DNA of 64,000 nucleotides from an uncultured Aquabacterium sp. (GCF_947366995.1 NZ_CANBCC010000010.1:1-64000); one strand, 5' to 3'. Shown: positions 40,539-50,108, numbered from the stretch's first letter. Numbers and translations are program-made. The notes: generated from the letters alone by a model not told the origin.

Positions 40539-41595
40539 GCCGCCGCGCACGGCCGTCGAGGCCCGGGAGGTCGCCGCGGCCGCCGACCTGGTGTACGTGG
40601 ACGACGGGGATGAGGGCATCCGGCGCGTGCGCCGGGGTGGCGGCTTCGCCTACCGTGCACCGGACGGACACTGGCTCACAGAACGATCCTCTGCCGATCG
40701 GGCCACCCTGGCGCGCATCCGGTCGTTGGCCATCCCGCCCGCGTATGAGGACGTGTGGATCTGCCCCCTGCCCGACGGCCATCTGCAGGCCACGGGCCGC
40801 GATGCACGGGGCCGCAAGCAGTACCGCTACCACGCTCGCTGGCGCCAGGTGCGCGACAGCGACAAGTTCGGCCGGATGGCAGCGTTCGGCGAGGCGCTGC
40901 CCGGCTTGCGGGCGCGCGTGGACGAAGACCTCGCTCCGGACGGCAGTGGAGCCCCCGGGCGCACCGCCGTGCTGGCTGCGCTGGTGCGGCTGCTGGACCG
41001 CACGCGCCTGCGCGTGGGCAACGATGCCTATGCCCGCGACAACCGCTCTTATGGCCTGAGCACCCTGCGGCAACGCCATGTCGAGGTGGAAGGCCACCGT
41101 GTGCGGCTGCACTTCCGCGGCAAGTCGGGCGTGTGGCACGACGTGGCCTTGCAGGATCGCCGGGTGGCCCGCGTGCTTCGCCGGTGCCAGTCGCTGCCGG
41201 GCCAGGCCCTCTTCCAGTACACCGATGCCGACGGCGCACGGCATGCCATCGGGTCCGCCGAGGTCAATGCCTACATTCGGGCGGTGTCGGGCGGCGACTT
41301 CACGGCCAAGGATTTCCGCACCTGGCACGGCAGCGTGCTGGCCTGGGCGCTGCTGGTGCCGCGTTCGCCCGAAGCGGAAGACGCTCCGCTGATGCCCGCG
41401 CTGCGCGAGGTTGCGAAGGCGCTGGGCAACACCGTGGCTGTGTGCCGAAAGGCCTATGTTCACCCGGACGTGCTGCGCTGCGCCGAGTGCCGCCAATGGC
41501 CCGCTTTGGCCCCACCATCACCCGTTCAGGGGCTCAGCGAAGACGAGCAGGGCCTGCTGGCCTTCCTGCGCGCGCAGGTGGTCGCCCCAGCCTGA
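40507..41595 (+). CDS. DNA topoisomerase IB
   Basis: About 362 residues, poxvirus-like type IB enzyme. It has an N-terminal beta domain (DGDEGIRRVRRGGGFAYRAP, IPPAYEDVWICPLPDGHLQA, RKQYRYHARWR). The catalytic domain has RVGNDAYARDNRSYGLSTLR, FRGKSGVWHDV, KDFRTWHGSV and the nucleophile Tyr in CRKAYVHPDVL. It relaxes supercoils without ATP. The start is uncertain; GTG 40507 is used, overlapping the DUF4142 gene by 32 bases. It is probably read from the same promoter. Confidence 0.9.
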   Translation: MPPSDSPCEAEPPRTAVEAREVAAAADLVYVDDGDEGIRRVRRGGGFAYRAPDGHWLTERSSADRATLARIRSLAIPPAYEDVWICPLPDGHLQATGRDARGRKQYRYHARWRQVRDSDKFGRMAAFGEALPGLRARVDEDLAPDGSGAPGRTAVLAALVRLLDRTRLRVGNDAYARDNRSYGLSTLRQRHVEVEGHRVRLHFRGKSGVWHDVALQDRRVARVLRRCQSLPGQALFQYTDADGARHAIGSAEVNAYIRAVSGGDFTAKDFRTWHGSVLAWALLVPRSPEAEDAPLMPALREVAKALGNTVAVCRKAYVHPDVLRCAECRQWPALAPPSPVQGLSEDEQGLLAFLRAQVVAPA

Positions 41596-41604
41596 CCCCC
41601 TGCG

Positions 41605-41621
41605 CGGAACACCGATTGCTG
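41605..41621 (+). promoter_or_regulatory. Predicted sigma-54 promoter of hypothetical membrane gene
   Basis: CGGAACACCGATTGCTG; GG-N10-GC with TTGC, AACA after GG. Predicted +1 near 41631, 26-base leader. Confidence 0.5.
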
Positions 41622-41656
41622 CGGCGGGAGATCTCCCCAACGGAAGAATCCTCACC

Positions 41657-42262
41657 ATGCTCGCACCCACCGACTTGTCCCGAGACCACACCGTTCGCCC
41701 GCTGGCTTCCACCCAATGGCTCTGGAGTGGCGCCCTTGCCAGCCTGTTGTCGAGCCTGGCGTTGGCCTGGCACGGACGCCAGCGCCATGGCAGCAGCGTG
41801 GCCTTGCTGAACTCGCCCAGTCACTGGCTGTATGGCGACCGCGCCCTGCGCGCCAACATGCCAAGCTGGCGCTTCACGTTCTGGGGGATGCTGATCCACC
41901 ATCTCAGTTCGCTGTGGTGGGCCGCTTTGCACCAGCTGCTGAGTCACTGGCTCGAAAACCGATCCACCGCTGTGCGCGCCGAGCAGGGGCCCGCCGCAGA
42001 GGCAGTTTCCGCCCCCGGTCACGACCTGGCAAAGCCCGTGGCGCTGGCGGCCGCGGTGACCACGCTGGCCTGGCTGGTGGACACCCGGGGCGTGCCGCCC
42101 AGACTGCGCCCGGGGTTCGAGCGGCGTGCCTCGCGGCAGGGCATGGCGCTGGTCTACGGAGCGTTCGGCGCCGGCCTGTTGATCGCCAGTCTGGCGCGGC
42201 GCCATCGGCAAATTCCAGCGGCCACCGGCAAAACGTGCCGCGCGCCGCACGCTTCGGCCTGA
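41657..42262 (+). CDS. Hypothetical membrane protein
   Basis: A 201-residue product, family not recognised. Hydrophobic segments occur near residues 20-40 (TQWLWSGALASLLSSLALAW), 70-95 (FTFWGMLIHHLSSLWWAALH), 125-140 (VALAAAVTTLAWLVD) and 165-180 (ALVYGAFGAGLLIASLA), so three or four membrane helices are likely. The layout resembles small YagU-like DUF proteins. The ribosome site GGAAGAATCCTCACC is weak. Confidence 0.75.
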   Translation: MLAPTDLSRDHTVRPLASTQWLWSGALASLLSSLALAWHGRQRHGSSVALLNSPSHWLYGDRALRANMPSWRFTFWGMLIHHLSSLWWAALHQLLSHWLENRSTAVRAEQGPAAEAVSAPGHDLAKPVALAAAVTTLAWLVDTRGVPPRLRPGFERRASRQGMALVYGAFGAGLLIASLARRHRQIPAATGKTCRAPHASA

Positions 42263-42300
42263 CATCGGGCGAAGGCGGGCGCCAGGCCGCTTTCCCGAGC

Positions 42301-42317
42301 CGGCATGAGGCTTGCCC
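42301..42317 (+). promoter_or_regulatory. Predicted sigma-54 promoter of the GlsB gene
   Basis: CGGCATGAGGCTTGCCC; GG-N10-GC with CTTGC. Predicted +1 near 42327, 71 bases before ATG 42398. Confidence 0.75.
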
Positions 42318-42397
42318 TTACGGGGTGGGCGACCTCGTTGCCCTGCAGTCAAGACGAGGTCATGTGTCCAGTGTTTCTCAACAGAAAGGAACGTGTC

Positions 42398-42670
42398 ATG
42401 GTCAGTTTGATTGTGTGGTTGGTGGTGGGAGGCATCGTCGGTTGGCTGGCGAGCCTGATCATGAAGACGGACGCCCAGCAGGGCGTTCTGCTCAACGTCG
42501 TGGTGGGCCTGGTGGGCGCCGCGCTGGCAGGTTGGCTCATCTCGCCCCTCGTGGGCGTACCGAGCATCAACGACAACGTCTTCAGCATCGGCTCCGTGCT
42601 GGTGTCACTGGTCGGTGCCGTGATCCTGCTGGGCATCGTCGGCCTGATCCGCGGTCGGCCGCGGGCGTGA
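42398..42670 (+). CDS. GlsB/YeaQ/YmgE family stress-response membrane protein
   Basis: A 90-residue protein with three transmembrane helices and the family glycines (IVWLVVGGIVGWLASLIM, VVVGLVGAALAGWLI, VSLVGAVILLGIVGLIRGR). Members are induced by acid, osmotic or envelope stress. The ATG at 42398 follows AGAAAGGAACGTGTC. Its last 66 bases overlap the convergent hybrid kinase gene. Confidence 0.92.
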   Translation: MVSLIVWLVVGGIVGWLASLIMKTDAQQGVLLNVVVGLVGAALAGWLISPLVGVPSINDNVFSIGSVLVSLVGAVILLGIVGLIRGRPRA

Positions 42671-45600
42671 CGCCATGGCCAGCAAGCGCTCGATGCGTGC
42701 GGCCGTGACCGGCTTGACTAGATGCCGGTCGAACCCGGCCTCACGCGAGCGGGCCAGGTCGTCGGCCCGGCCATAGCCGGAAACGGCGACCAGCCAGCCG
42801 CCATAGCCCTGCGCCCGCAGGGTGGCGGCCACCTCAAGGCCCCCCAGGCCAGGCAGCCCGATGTCGACCAGTGCGACATCGGGCTGTGTTTCATGGATCA
42901 GGGCAATGCCTTCTGCACCGCTGGTGGCGAGCCGCACTTCATGGTGGTCGAGGGCCAGCATGGAGCGCAAGGCCTCGCCCGCATCGTCGTTGTCTTCGAC
43001 CACCACCACACGCCGTGGCGTGACGGGTCCTTCGATGGCGGCGCGCTCTTCCGCTGCCGGCGCCTCGCAAGCGGGCAGGCGGGCGGTAAATGTGGCGCCG
43101 TGACCGGGGCCTTCGCTCTGCACGGCCACCGTGCCGCCATGGTGCTCCACCAGGCGCTTGACCAGCGTCAGGCCGATGCCGAGCCCCCCCTGCTGTCGGT
43201 CGAGCGTGCGCTCACCCTGCACGAACAGGTCGAAGACCTTGCTCTGCAACTCGGGGGTGAGGCCGGCACCGGTGTCCTGCACGGTGATGACCGCTTCCCG
43301 GCCCACCGGCTCCACCGTCAGGCTCACGCGGCCGCCGGCCGGCGTGTACTTCAGTGCATTGACCAGCAGGTTGGTGAGCACCTGTTCCATGCGGCTGGCG
43401 TCGGCCTGCACCCACACGGGCTCAAGCCGGGCTTCGAACGTGTGCTGCGACAGCTGGCCGGCCAGCTCGAGCGTGTGGCGCACGCGATGAGCCAGCAGAT
43501 CGAGTCGGATGGCCCCGGTCTGCTGCTCGTGCCGGCCGGCCAGTACGCTGGCCACATCGAGCAGGTCGTCCATCAGGCGGCCGAGGTGGGCCGCCTGGCG
43601 CGCGATGATCTGACGTGCACGCCGTGCAAGATCCTCCTGCGTGCCGGCGCGGTTCAGCACCTCGCATCCGGCCGAGATGGCGCCGAGCGGGTTGCGCAAC
43701 TCGTGCCCCAGCATGGCCAGGAACTCGTCCTTGTTGCGGTTGGCCTCCTCGGCTTCGCGACGGGCCGCCGTCTCGCGCTCGACCAGCGCCATGCGGGCCG
43801 ACTCCATGGCCTTCATGGTGGTGATGTCGACGATCACGCCGCTGACCTGCTCGGGACGGCCCTGCTCGTCCCAGGTGAAACGCAGACGGGCGCCCAGCCA
43901 GCGTGTCTCGTGCTCGGGCGTGTCGTGGCGGAACTCCAGCATGTGCGCGTTGGTCCGGCCGGCAGCCGCGGCGCGCAAGGCCTGCACCACACGCGCCCGG
44001 TCTTCGGGGTGGACGCGGCGCAGGCAGCGGCGCGCGGGCCCGCGCAATTCGGACAGCGGCAGATCCAGCAGCCGCGAGAAGCCGCTGCTCCAGTGCACCA
44101 CCCGTGCACGCCGGCTGTGCTGGAAGAAGCCGACATGGCCGGCCGCCTGCGCCAGCTCGACCAGCTGCTGGTTGGCGCGCAGCCCGCGTTCGGCCGCCGC
44201 CAGGGAGGCCTCGGCCTGCTGGCGTTCGGTGATGTCGGTGAAGCTCGCGATGGCGCCGCGCGGCAATCCGCGGCCGTCGAACAGCGGCACCGCATGGGCC
44301 ACGATGTCCCGCACGGCGCCATGAGGTGGGCGCAACTGCAACTCGACGTCCTTCTGCGTCCAGCCGGTGCGCGCGGCCTTCTGCAGCGGCAGGGCGTCGG
44401 GGGCCACCGTCTCGCCGTGCGCGGTGATGGGACAGTCAGGCCAGCCGCTGCGGTCGACCGCGCGCTCGTCCATGGCCGGCGGGGTGGGCTCGCCCAGCAT
44501 GCGAGCCAGCGCCGGGTTGCGCAGCACGTGGCCGCAGTGACGTTCCTGCGTCATGGCCAGGCCGATGGGGCTGCTGCGGAACAGCGTCTCGAACTCGGCG
44601 GCCTGACGCTGCAGCCGGTCGTGCGCGATGTCGCGTTGGGCCTCTTCCCGCTGCAGGGCCTGCTCCAGCAGGATCAGCTCGCGCACGGTGCTCGGCTCGC
44701 CCCGGCGCTGAGGCCCATGCAATGCCAGCGCGCGCAGCGGGCCCGTGACGCGGCTGGCCACGCCCATGGCGAGCACCAGCCCGGCAGCCAGCGACCCCAG
44801 CCCGAGCAACAGCGCCATGCCGACCGAGCGCCACCGGGCGCGGTCGATGGGGTCGGCCGGCTCGCCGATCACGACACCCCAGTTCGACGGCTCAATGCGG
44901 TACCAGGCGCCGTAGGCTTCGCCGCCCTCCAGCAGGCCGATGCGGCCCGTGCCGATGGGGCCAGCCTGCACATGGGCGCGGGTCAGCGCCGGCAGGGGGC
45001 GGGCCACCACGTCGGGGCCGCCGATGTTGCGGGCCACCAGCTTCAGTTCCCGGTCGAAGATGGACAGGAACGCGTTCTGGGGAAGCGTGGAGGTGGTGAT
45101 GAGCCGCTGCCAGCTTGATGGAGGAATCCAGGCGCCCAGCGCAAACGCGAGACGGCCTTGAGCATGCACGGGCACCAGGACGCCGGTCGTGGCGATGCCG
45201 TCCGGGCCGGTCGTGAGGTTGGTGACCACGGGGGCGCCGGTCTGGCGCAGGCGGGCGAGGGCGGCGAGGTCACTCAGCCGGCCCAGCGGCTGTCCGACCG
45301 GCTGGTGGGTGTTGAAGACGATCTGGCCATCGAGCTCGACCAGAAACACGCTGCTCCAGCTCTGGCGCGGCGAACGCAAGGCCGTCATGGAGGAGAAGAC
45401 GCCGGCGAGATCGCCCTCCTGCAAGAGCTCGGACAGCGCGAGAACCTGCAGCGCCTCTGCCGACGAGGCCAGTTCGCGGTCGACCGTGAGTGCGAACGCC
45501 CGCGCTGCCCGTGCGAGGTCGGCCTTCATCTGTGCCTGACCTTCCAACGCCTGCTGTGATACCAGCCACGTTGCCAGCATCGTCATCGGCACGGTGGCCA

Positions 45601-45682
45601 ACAGCGTCACCGCCAGAACATGCGCCCGAAGCGAGGCCGTCGACCAGCGCAGGCGCGACCACGCATCGCCTTTTTCCAACAC
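42605..45682 (-). CDS. Hybrid sensor histidine kinase (Cache-like sensor, two PAS, HisKA, HATPase, REC)
   Basis: A 1025-residue kinase. TM1 (HVLAVTLLATVPMTMLATWLV) is followed by a large periplasmic sensor, then TM2 (VGMALLLGLGSLAAGLVLAM). A first PAS (FETLFRSSPIGLAMTQERHC) and second PAS precede HisKA (LAMLGHELRNPLGAIS, His near 657). The ATPase (LLVNALKYTPAGG, GGLGIGLTLVKRL) and receiver (Asp in VALVDIGLPG near 937) follow. It is a paralogue of 51782-54796 throughout its length. Start GTG 45682 follows ACGAGGTAGAGC. No sigma-54 site precedes it, consistent with a signal-input role outside the regulon. Confidence 0.94.
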   Translation of the reverse strand: MLEKGDAWSRLRWSTASLRAHVLAVTLLATVPMTMLATWLVSQQALEGQAQMKADLARAARAFALTVDRELASSAEALQVLALSELLQEGDLAGVFSSMTALRSPRQSWSSVFLVELDGQIVFNTHQPVGQPLGRLSDLAALARLRQTGAPVVTNLTTGPDGIATTGVLVPVHAQGRLAFALGAWIPPSSWQRLITTSTLPQNAFLSIFDRELKLVARNIGGPDVVARPLPALTRAHVQAGPIGTGRIGLLEGGEAYGAWYRIEPSNWGVVIGEPADPIDRARWRSVGMALLLGLGSLAAGLVLAMGVASRVTGPLRALALHGPQRRGEPSTVRELILLEQALQREEAQRDIAHDRLQRQAAEFETLFRSSPIGLAMTQERHCGHVLRNPALARMLGEPTPPAMDERAVDRSGWPDCPITAHGETVAPDALPLQKAARTGWTQKDVELQLRPPHGAVRDIVAHAVPLFDGRGLPRGAIASFTDITERQQAEASLAAAERGLRANQQLVELAQAAGHVGFFQHSRRARVVHWSSGFSRLLDLPLSELRGPARRCLRRVHPEDRARVVQALRAAAAGRTNAHMLEFRHDTPEHETRWLGARLRFTWDEQGRPEQVSGVIVDITTMKAMESARMALVERETAARREAEEANRNKDEFLAMLGHELRNPLGAISAGCEVLNRAGTQEDLARRARQIIARQAAHLGRLMDDLLDVASVLAGRHEQQTGAIRLDLLAHRVRHTLELAGQLSQHTFEARLEPVWVQADASRMEQVLTNLLVNALKYTPAGGRVSLTVEPVGREAVITVQDTGAGLTPELQSKVFDLFVQGERTLDRQQGGLGIGLTLVKRLVEHHGGTVAVQSEGPGHGATFTARLPACEAPAAEERAAIEGPVTPRRVVVVEDNDDAGEALRSMLALDHHEVRLATSGAEGIALIHETQPDVALVDIGLPGLGGLEVAATLRAQGYGGWLVAVSGYGRADDLARSREAGFDRHLVKPVTAARIERLLAMASRPRPTADQADDAQQDHGTDQ

Positions 45683-45783
45683 GCTCTACCTCGTTACCGC
45701 GAGCTCTATGCAAAGACCTGAGAGCGTACCGCGGTGGGCCGTCCCGTCAAGACCCCCATGCAGGCGGGCGTGGCCCGCGGCAC

Positions 45784-46593
45784 TCAGGTCTGCTTCAGCT
45801 TGCGCGCCAGATCCTGTGCCATTGACAGGTGATGACGCAAGGTGGGCAAGGTGGTCTGCACGAACTCCTTCATGGCCGAATCGCTGAGCTGACCATCGGC
45901 CTTCTGGAAGAGATCGATGTCCAGCTGATGGTCCTTGATTCCGACCTGGTCGATGAACTGCCGGTCGAACGACAGGCCCTTGGCCTTGTTCAACTGGTCG
46001 ATCACCTTGCGCTTCGATGACGGGATGTCCTTGGGCAAGGTCATGCGGGTGCTCACCACCTGAGCCAGGCGATTGTTGGCCGCGCCATGGTCGTCCACCA
46101 GCGTGGCGGCCATGGCCTTCACGTCGGGGTGCTCTGCCTTCTCGACGGCCAGCTGGGCCACCGCGACCTCGTACAGGCCGGCCTCCGTCGCCGCCCGGGC
46201 AAACGCCTGGTCCTGCGCGTTCAGCGGGGCCTGGCTGCTCGCGCCGGGTGTCACGGTGCTGGCACCGGGCGCGGCACCCGGTGCCGTCGTGCCGGTTCCG
46301 CCATCCACGCCCGTGCCCGTGCCCGTGCCGGTGCCGGTGCCCGTCTGCGGCACGCCGTCACTGCCCGAGCCGGGGGTGCCGGTCGTGCTGTTCGAGCCCG
46401 GGGTGGTGCCCAGTCCGCCGTCGGTGCCGGTGGTGCCCGGTGTCGTGCCCATCGTGCCGGCCGTGCCGTCGGGCGCGCTGGCAGGGCTCATGTCGCCGGA
46501 CGTCTGGCCGTCGCGTCGGTTGCACGCGCCGAGCAGGGCGGACGCCGTCAGCAGGCAGGCGATCAGGCTGGTGAAGCGAAAGGTCCTGTTCAT
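45784..46593 (-). CDS. DUF4142 lipoprotein with Gly/Thr repeat linker
   Basis: A 269-residue lipoprotein: lipobox ALLGACNRRD, a long Gly/Thr/Ser linker including a (TG)6 run, and the DUF4142 helical domain (DQAFARAATEAGLYEVAVAQ, ATLVDDHGAANNRLAQVV, FDRQFIDQVGIKDHQLDIDL). Paralogue of 39744-40538 with the same layout. The ATG at 46593 follows AAGGAGCCCACC. Confidence 0.9.
   Translation of the reverse strand: MNRTFRFTSLIACLLTASALLGACNRRDGQTSGDMSPASAPDGTAGTMGTTPGTTGTDGGLGTTPGSNSTTGTPGSGSDGVPQTGTGTGTGTGTGVDGGTGTTAPGAAPGASTVTPGASSQAPLNAQDQAFARAATEAGLYEVAVAQLAVEKAEHPDVKAMAATLVDDHGAANNRLAQVVSTRMTLPKDIPSSKRKVIDQLNKAKGLSFDRQFIDQVGIKDHQLDIDLFQKADGQLSDSAMKEFVQTTLPTLRHHLSMAQDLARKLKQT
46310..46344. repeat. 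Hexanucleotide-type repeat in the DUF4142 linker
   Basis: About five to six copies of CCCGTG/CCGGTG units on the plus strand encode alternating Thr-Gly. Changes by whole six-base units would stay in frame. Confidence 0.6.
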
Positions 46594-46670
46594 GGTGGGC
46601 TCCTTGAGATGGATGGATCGGGTGAACCGGGCTGCCGGCATGCAGTCTGTGCATGGGCGACCCTTGGGGT

Positions 46671-46687
46671 GGGCAATCTCCGTACCG
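46671..46687 (-). promoter_or_regulatory. Predicted sigma-54 promoter of the DUF4142 gene
   Basis: Minus-strand CGGTACGGAGATTGCCC; GG-N10-GC with TACG and TTGC. Predicted +1 near 46661, 68 bases before the ATG. Confidence 0.7.
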
Positions 46688-46755
46688 AGTCCGCCATGCG
46701 GAATCAGGCTCGTAAGCCAAGCGGCAGGGCGGCTACCGTGGCAAGCCTTGCCGGG

Positions 46756-46770
46756 CGCGGTAAGGCTTAC
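46756..46770. promoter_or_regulatory. Shared 15-base element, candidate activator site
   Basis: CGCGGTAAGGCTTAC, with palindromic core GTAAG-G-CTTAC, is identical to 24487-24501. It lies about 70 bases upstream of the -24 element of the DUF4142 promoter, a plausible distance for an enhancer-binding protein. Confidence 0.4.
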
Positions 46771-46780
46771 GACCCCGTGC

Positions 46781-48166
46781 TCACACCATCCGGTCTGCAC
46801 GTACCCAGTGGTCGAACAGGGCCATGTCCACGCCGTGGGCCTGCGCGGCTTCCCGCAGGGTGATGTCCTGCGCGTGCGCGTCCAGTGCGATGGCTGCCGC
46901 CCGGTCATAGCCGATGTGCGGGGTCAGCGCCGTGACCAGCATCAGCGTGCGGTCGCGCAGCGCGGCGATGCGGGGCTCGTCGGCCGTCAGGCCACGCAGG
47001 CAGTGGGCTTCGAAGCGTGTGCAGCCATCGGCCAGCAGCCGGAGGCTCTGCAACACGTTGTGCGCCATGACGGGCTTGAACGTGTTGAGTTCGAAGTTGC
47101 CACTCGCCCCGGCAAAGCCGACCACCGTGTCATTGCCCAGTACCTGCACGCACAACATCAGCATGGCTTCGCACTGGCTGGGGTTGACCTTGCCCGGCAT
47201 GATGGAGCTGCCCGGTTCATTGGCGGGGAGGCGCAGCTCACCCAGGCCGCACCGGGGGCCGGAGGCCAGCCACCGCAGGTCGTTGGCGAGTTTCATCAGG
47301 GCCACTGCCAGCACCTTGAGGCTGCCGTGCAGGGCCACGATGGCATCGTGGGCCGCGATCACGGCAAAGCGATTGGGTGCCGTGGTGAACGGGAGGCTCA
47401 ATGAGTGAGCCAGATCGCGGGCCACTCCTTCACCGAAGCCGGGTGGGGCATTGAGGCCGGTTCCGACGGCCGTGCCGCCGATGGCCAGCGCGCACACCGC
47501 AGACAAGGCGTGCACGATCCCCGCCTCGGCCTGGGCAAGCTGCGCTTCGTAACCCGACAGCTCCTGGCCCAGCGTCAGTGGCACCGCATCCTGCAGATGG
47601 GTGCGGCCGATCTTGACCAGCCCGCCGTACGCGGCCGCCTTGGCGTGCAGCGTGCCCCGCAGCGCGCCCAGCGCAGGTAGCAGGTGATGCTGCACGCCCA
47701 TGGCACACGCCACGTGCAAGGCGGTCGGGAACACATCGTTAGACGACTGACTGCGGTTCACATGGTCGTTGGGGTGGACCTCGGCGTGCGGATCACCCTG
47801 GCTGCGCAGCACGGCCGTGGCACGGTGCGCGAGCACCTCGTTCATGTTCATGTTGGTCTGCGTGCCGGACCCGGATTGCCAGACCCGCAGCGGGAACTGC
47901 GCGTCGTGGTCCCCTGCCAGCACCTCGTGCACGGCGGCCTCGATGGCCCGGGCGATGGGCGCGGGCAGCTCGCCGAGGGTCGCGTTCGTCCGGGCGCAAG
48001 CCTGCTTGACGAATGCGAGCGCCCGGATGAGCTCCGGCGGCAAGGTTTCGGTCGAGATGTCGAAATGGTGCAGGGCCCGCTGGGTCTGGGCCCCCCACAG
48101 CACGTCGGTGGGAACCTCGACAGCCCCGAGGGCGTCGTGCTCGGTGCGGGTGGGTGCGGTGCTCAT
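46781..48166 (-). CDS. fumC: Fumarate hydratase class II
   Basis: A 461-residue member of the fumarase/aspartase superfamily with [51 protein letters not shown] and the signature [16 protein letters not shown]. Class II fumarase needs no iron-sulfur cluster, so it works under oxidative stress, which fits the company of a catalase and hemerythrin. The ATG at 48166 overlaps the TGA of the deacetylase gene (ATGA). It is the last gene of a glycosyltransferase-led unit. Confidence 0.95.
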   Translation of the reverse strand: MSTAPTRTEHDALGAVEVPTDVLWGAQTQRALHHFDISTETLPPELIRALAFVKQACARTNATLGELPAPIARAIEAAVHEVLAGDHDAQFPLRVWQSGSGTQTNMNMNEVLAHRATAVLRSQGDPHAEVHPNDHVNRSQSSNDVFPTALHVACAMGVQHHLLPALGALRGTLHAKAAAYGGLVKIGRTHLQDAVPLTLGQELSGYEAQLAQAEAGIVHALSAVCALAIGGTAVGTGLNAPPGFGEGVARDLAHSLSLPFTTAPNRFAVIAAHDAIVALHGSLKVLAVALMKLANDLRWLASGPRCGLGELRLPANEPGSSIMPGKVNPSQCEAMLMLCVQVLGNDTVVGFAGASGNFELNTFKPVMAHNVLQSLRLLADGCTRFEAHCLRGLTADEPRIAALRDRTLMLVTALTPHIGYDRAAAIALDAHAQDITLREAAQAHGVDMALFDHWVRADRMV

Positions 48167-48957
48167 GGCCGGGTTCCCCATGCGGGCTGGCTGCGCCCTT
48201 GATGCCGCAGTGCCGCGACGGCGGCATGCACGGTGCGCGCCTCGCGCTCGGCGAGCAGCGCGCGCAGGCGGCCGCTCCAGCATTGCCGGATCAGACGGTG
48301 ATCTGCATCGTGTGGATGCAGTTCGAAGCGCACCAGAGGCTGCGCATGCCAGCGTGCGGCGACCCAGGCATTTCGCGGCAAGGACACGGCCCGCCGCCAG
48401 GCGGTGCGCGTGCTGAAGGCCAGGCAAGCGCTCGTGATGCGCTGTGCCTGCGGCAGGCTGTAGACCGCACGCAGCGTGGCCGTGTAGCTCAGGGGAAGTT
48501 GGTCAAGCGCCTGCCAGGTGCCGCGGCTCATCAGCCATGCGGGTGCGACAAAGCCGTGCAGGGGCCAACCCCGGCGCGCAAACCACCGGGCGCCGGCATG
48601 CAGGCGTCGCAGGGCCTCGTCTTGCGACAGCGCCGAGAACTCCCCCTCGCCGGCCGTGTACCAGCGGCGCCGCACGTGATCGACCCAGTTGGCCGGCTCG
48701 CCGTCATCCAGATGGCTGTAGCCGTGCAGGGCCAACTCGTGTCCCTGCGCCTGCAGCGCTTCCAGCCGCTGCTCGAAAGCGTGGTTCGACGGACGCAGGT
48801 GATAGCGCGGGACCACCAGCAGCGTCATCGGCACGTCGGCCACCGCACGCACGGCGTCCATCACCCGCTCGCACGCGGGCCAGGTCGAGGGGGCCACGTC
48901 GTGGATGGTGACGCTGAGCATCGGTCGTCCGGCAGAGGGCGGGAGGGGCAGGTTCAT
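48163..48957 (-). CDS. Polysaccharide deacetylase-like protein (DUF2334)
   Basis: A 264-residue protein with [38 protein letters not shown] and the C-terminal [10 protein letters not shown]. The NodB-like metal ligands Asp, His and His are visible (HD, HGYSH). It may remove acyl groups from a polysaccharide. The start ATG 48957 (MNLPLPP) overlaps the glycosyltransferase stop as ATGA; an internal ATG precedes MLSVTIHD. Confidence 0.85.
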   Translation of the reverse strand: MNLPLPPSAGRPMLSVTIHDVAPSTWPACERVMDAVRAVADVPMTLLVVPRYHLRPSNHAFEQRLEALQAQGHELALHGYSHLDDGEPANWVDHVRRRWYTAGEGEFSALSQDEALRRLHAGARWFARRGWPLHGFVAPAWLMSRGTWQALDQLPLSYTATLRAVYSLPQAQRITSACLAFSTRTAWRRAVSLPRNAWVAARWHAQPLVRFELHPHDADHRLIRQCWSGRLRALLAEREARTVHAAVAALRHQGRSQPAWGTRP

Positions 48958-50036
48958 GGTGTGCACATCAGGCGGAGGTAATGACCCATCAGGCCGCGCA
49001 TGGCATCCGACCAGTCGTGCCGCAAGGCTTGCTGGCGGGCCGCCAGCCCTTGTTTCTCGCGGTCGCGGCGCAGGGCTGCGGCGATCGCCTCGGCAAAATC
49101 GGCATGCCGCCCGCGTGCGACGCGCACACCGGCTTCGTCGCCCACCAGCTCGGCCAGCCCGGCCCGGTCTCGCACGACCACCGGGCAGCCGCACGCCATG
49201 GCTTCGAGTGCCGCCAGCCCGAACGTCTCCTGGTCGCCGGCATGCACGAAAAGGTCGGCGCTCGCCAGTGCGCGGGCCAGTGCCTGTTGCGAGGGCTCGA
49301 ACGGCAGCACCCGGACCTGGTCACCGCGGGGAGGGCAGGGCCCGGCTCCGATGGCGACCAGCACGTGCGATGGCCCCAGCAGGCGGACCGCATCGGCCAG
49401 CACCGACAGGTTCTTCTCCGGTGCAAAGCGGCCTGCATACAGCAGCACGCGGACGTCGTCGGCCAGCCCGAGCTCTTGGCGCCAGGCCGGATCGCGTCTT
49501 GCCGGATGGAACAGGCCGGTGTCCACCCCCAGGCCCTGCTGCACCACGTTCTGCAGGCCGGCGTCCCGCAGGTGGGCATACACCGTGGCGCTGGGGGCGA
49601 AGACCAGGTCGAACTGCCGGTAGAGGTGACGCAGGTACAGCCGCCCGGCCGCCGCGCCGCCACGTCCGGTCCAGCGCCTCAGGAGCTCGGGCAGGTCGCT
49701 GTGGCAGAAGCCGACGACCGGAATGCCGAGGGCCTGTCCGGCATCCAGGGCGGACCAGGCCAGGCGGTACGGGTCGCCCGATTCGATGAGGTCGGGCCGG
49801 CGGTCGACCAGGGCGCGCGCCGCGGCCCGTCGGTTCAGCGGTGCCCGGTAGCCGCCGCTGCCAGGCAGGGGCACCCCGGGCAGGGCCACGGCATCGCGTC
49901 CATCGGCTCCGGGCGCCGCCACGCTGTGCCGCCACGCGGTGTGTGCCTGAAGCCACGCCCGCTTGGCGTGGATGTAGCGGCGCACGCCTCCACCGGTGGC
50001 GCTCCAGAACATGGTGACGTCGATGAGGTGGGGCAT
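48954..50036 (-). CDS. Glycosyltransferase family 4
   Basis: A 360-residue GT-B enzyme: FWSATGGGVRRYIHAKRAWL (donor loop), FCHSDLPELLRRW, YAGRFAPEKNLSVLADAVRL and HAGDQETFGLAALEAMACGCPVVV (EX7E). It resembles MshA-like transferases. ATG 50036 is chosen from the start of homologous sequence and from the promoter at 50068-50084, which would put +1 near 50058. It leads a three-gene unit with the deacetylase and fumC. Confidence 0.9.
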   Translation of the reverse strand: MPHLIDVTMFWSATGGGVRRYIHAKRAWLQAHTAWRHSVAAPGADGRDAVALPGVPLPGSGGYRAPLNRRAAARALVDRRPDLIESGDPYRLAWSALDAGQALGIPVVGFCHSDLPELLRRWTGRGGAAAGRLYLRHLYRQFDLVFAPSATVYAHLRDAGLQNVVQQGLGVDTGLFHPARRDPAWRQELGLADDVRVLLYAGRFAPEKNLSVLADAVRLLGPSHVLVAIGAGPCPPRGDQVRVLPFEPSQQALARALASADLFVHAGDQETFGLAALEAMACGCPVVVRDRAGLAELVGDEAGVRVARGRHADFAEAIAAALRRDREKQGLAARQQALRHDWSDAMRGLMGHYLRLMCTP

Positions 50037-50067
50037 GACGAGCAAGGTCGAGGGCGATGGCACAACG

Positions 50068-50084
50068 TGGCAAACGCCGTGCCT
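50068..50084 (-). promoter_or_regulatory. Predicted sigma-54 promoter of the GT4-deacetylase-fumC unit
   Basis: Minus-strand AGGCACGGCGTTTGCCA; GG-N10-GC with CACG. Predicted +1 near 50058, 22-base leader. Its -24 GG lies only ten bases from that of the divergent site. Confidence 0.72.
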
Positions 50085-50091
50085 GGGAGGC

Positions 50092-50108
50092 AGGCATGCT
50101 GCCTGCCA
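50092..50108 (+). promoter_or_regulatory. Predicted sigma-54 promoter of the DUF2383-CBS unit
   Basis: AGGCATGCTGCCTGCCA; GG-N10-GC, CTGC at -12. Predicted +1 near 50118, 50 bases before ATG 50168. Confidence 0.65.
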
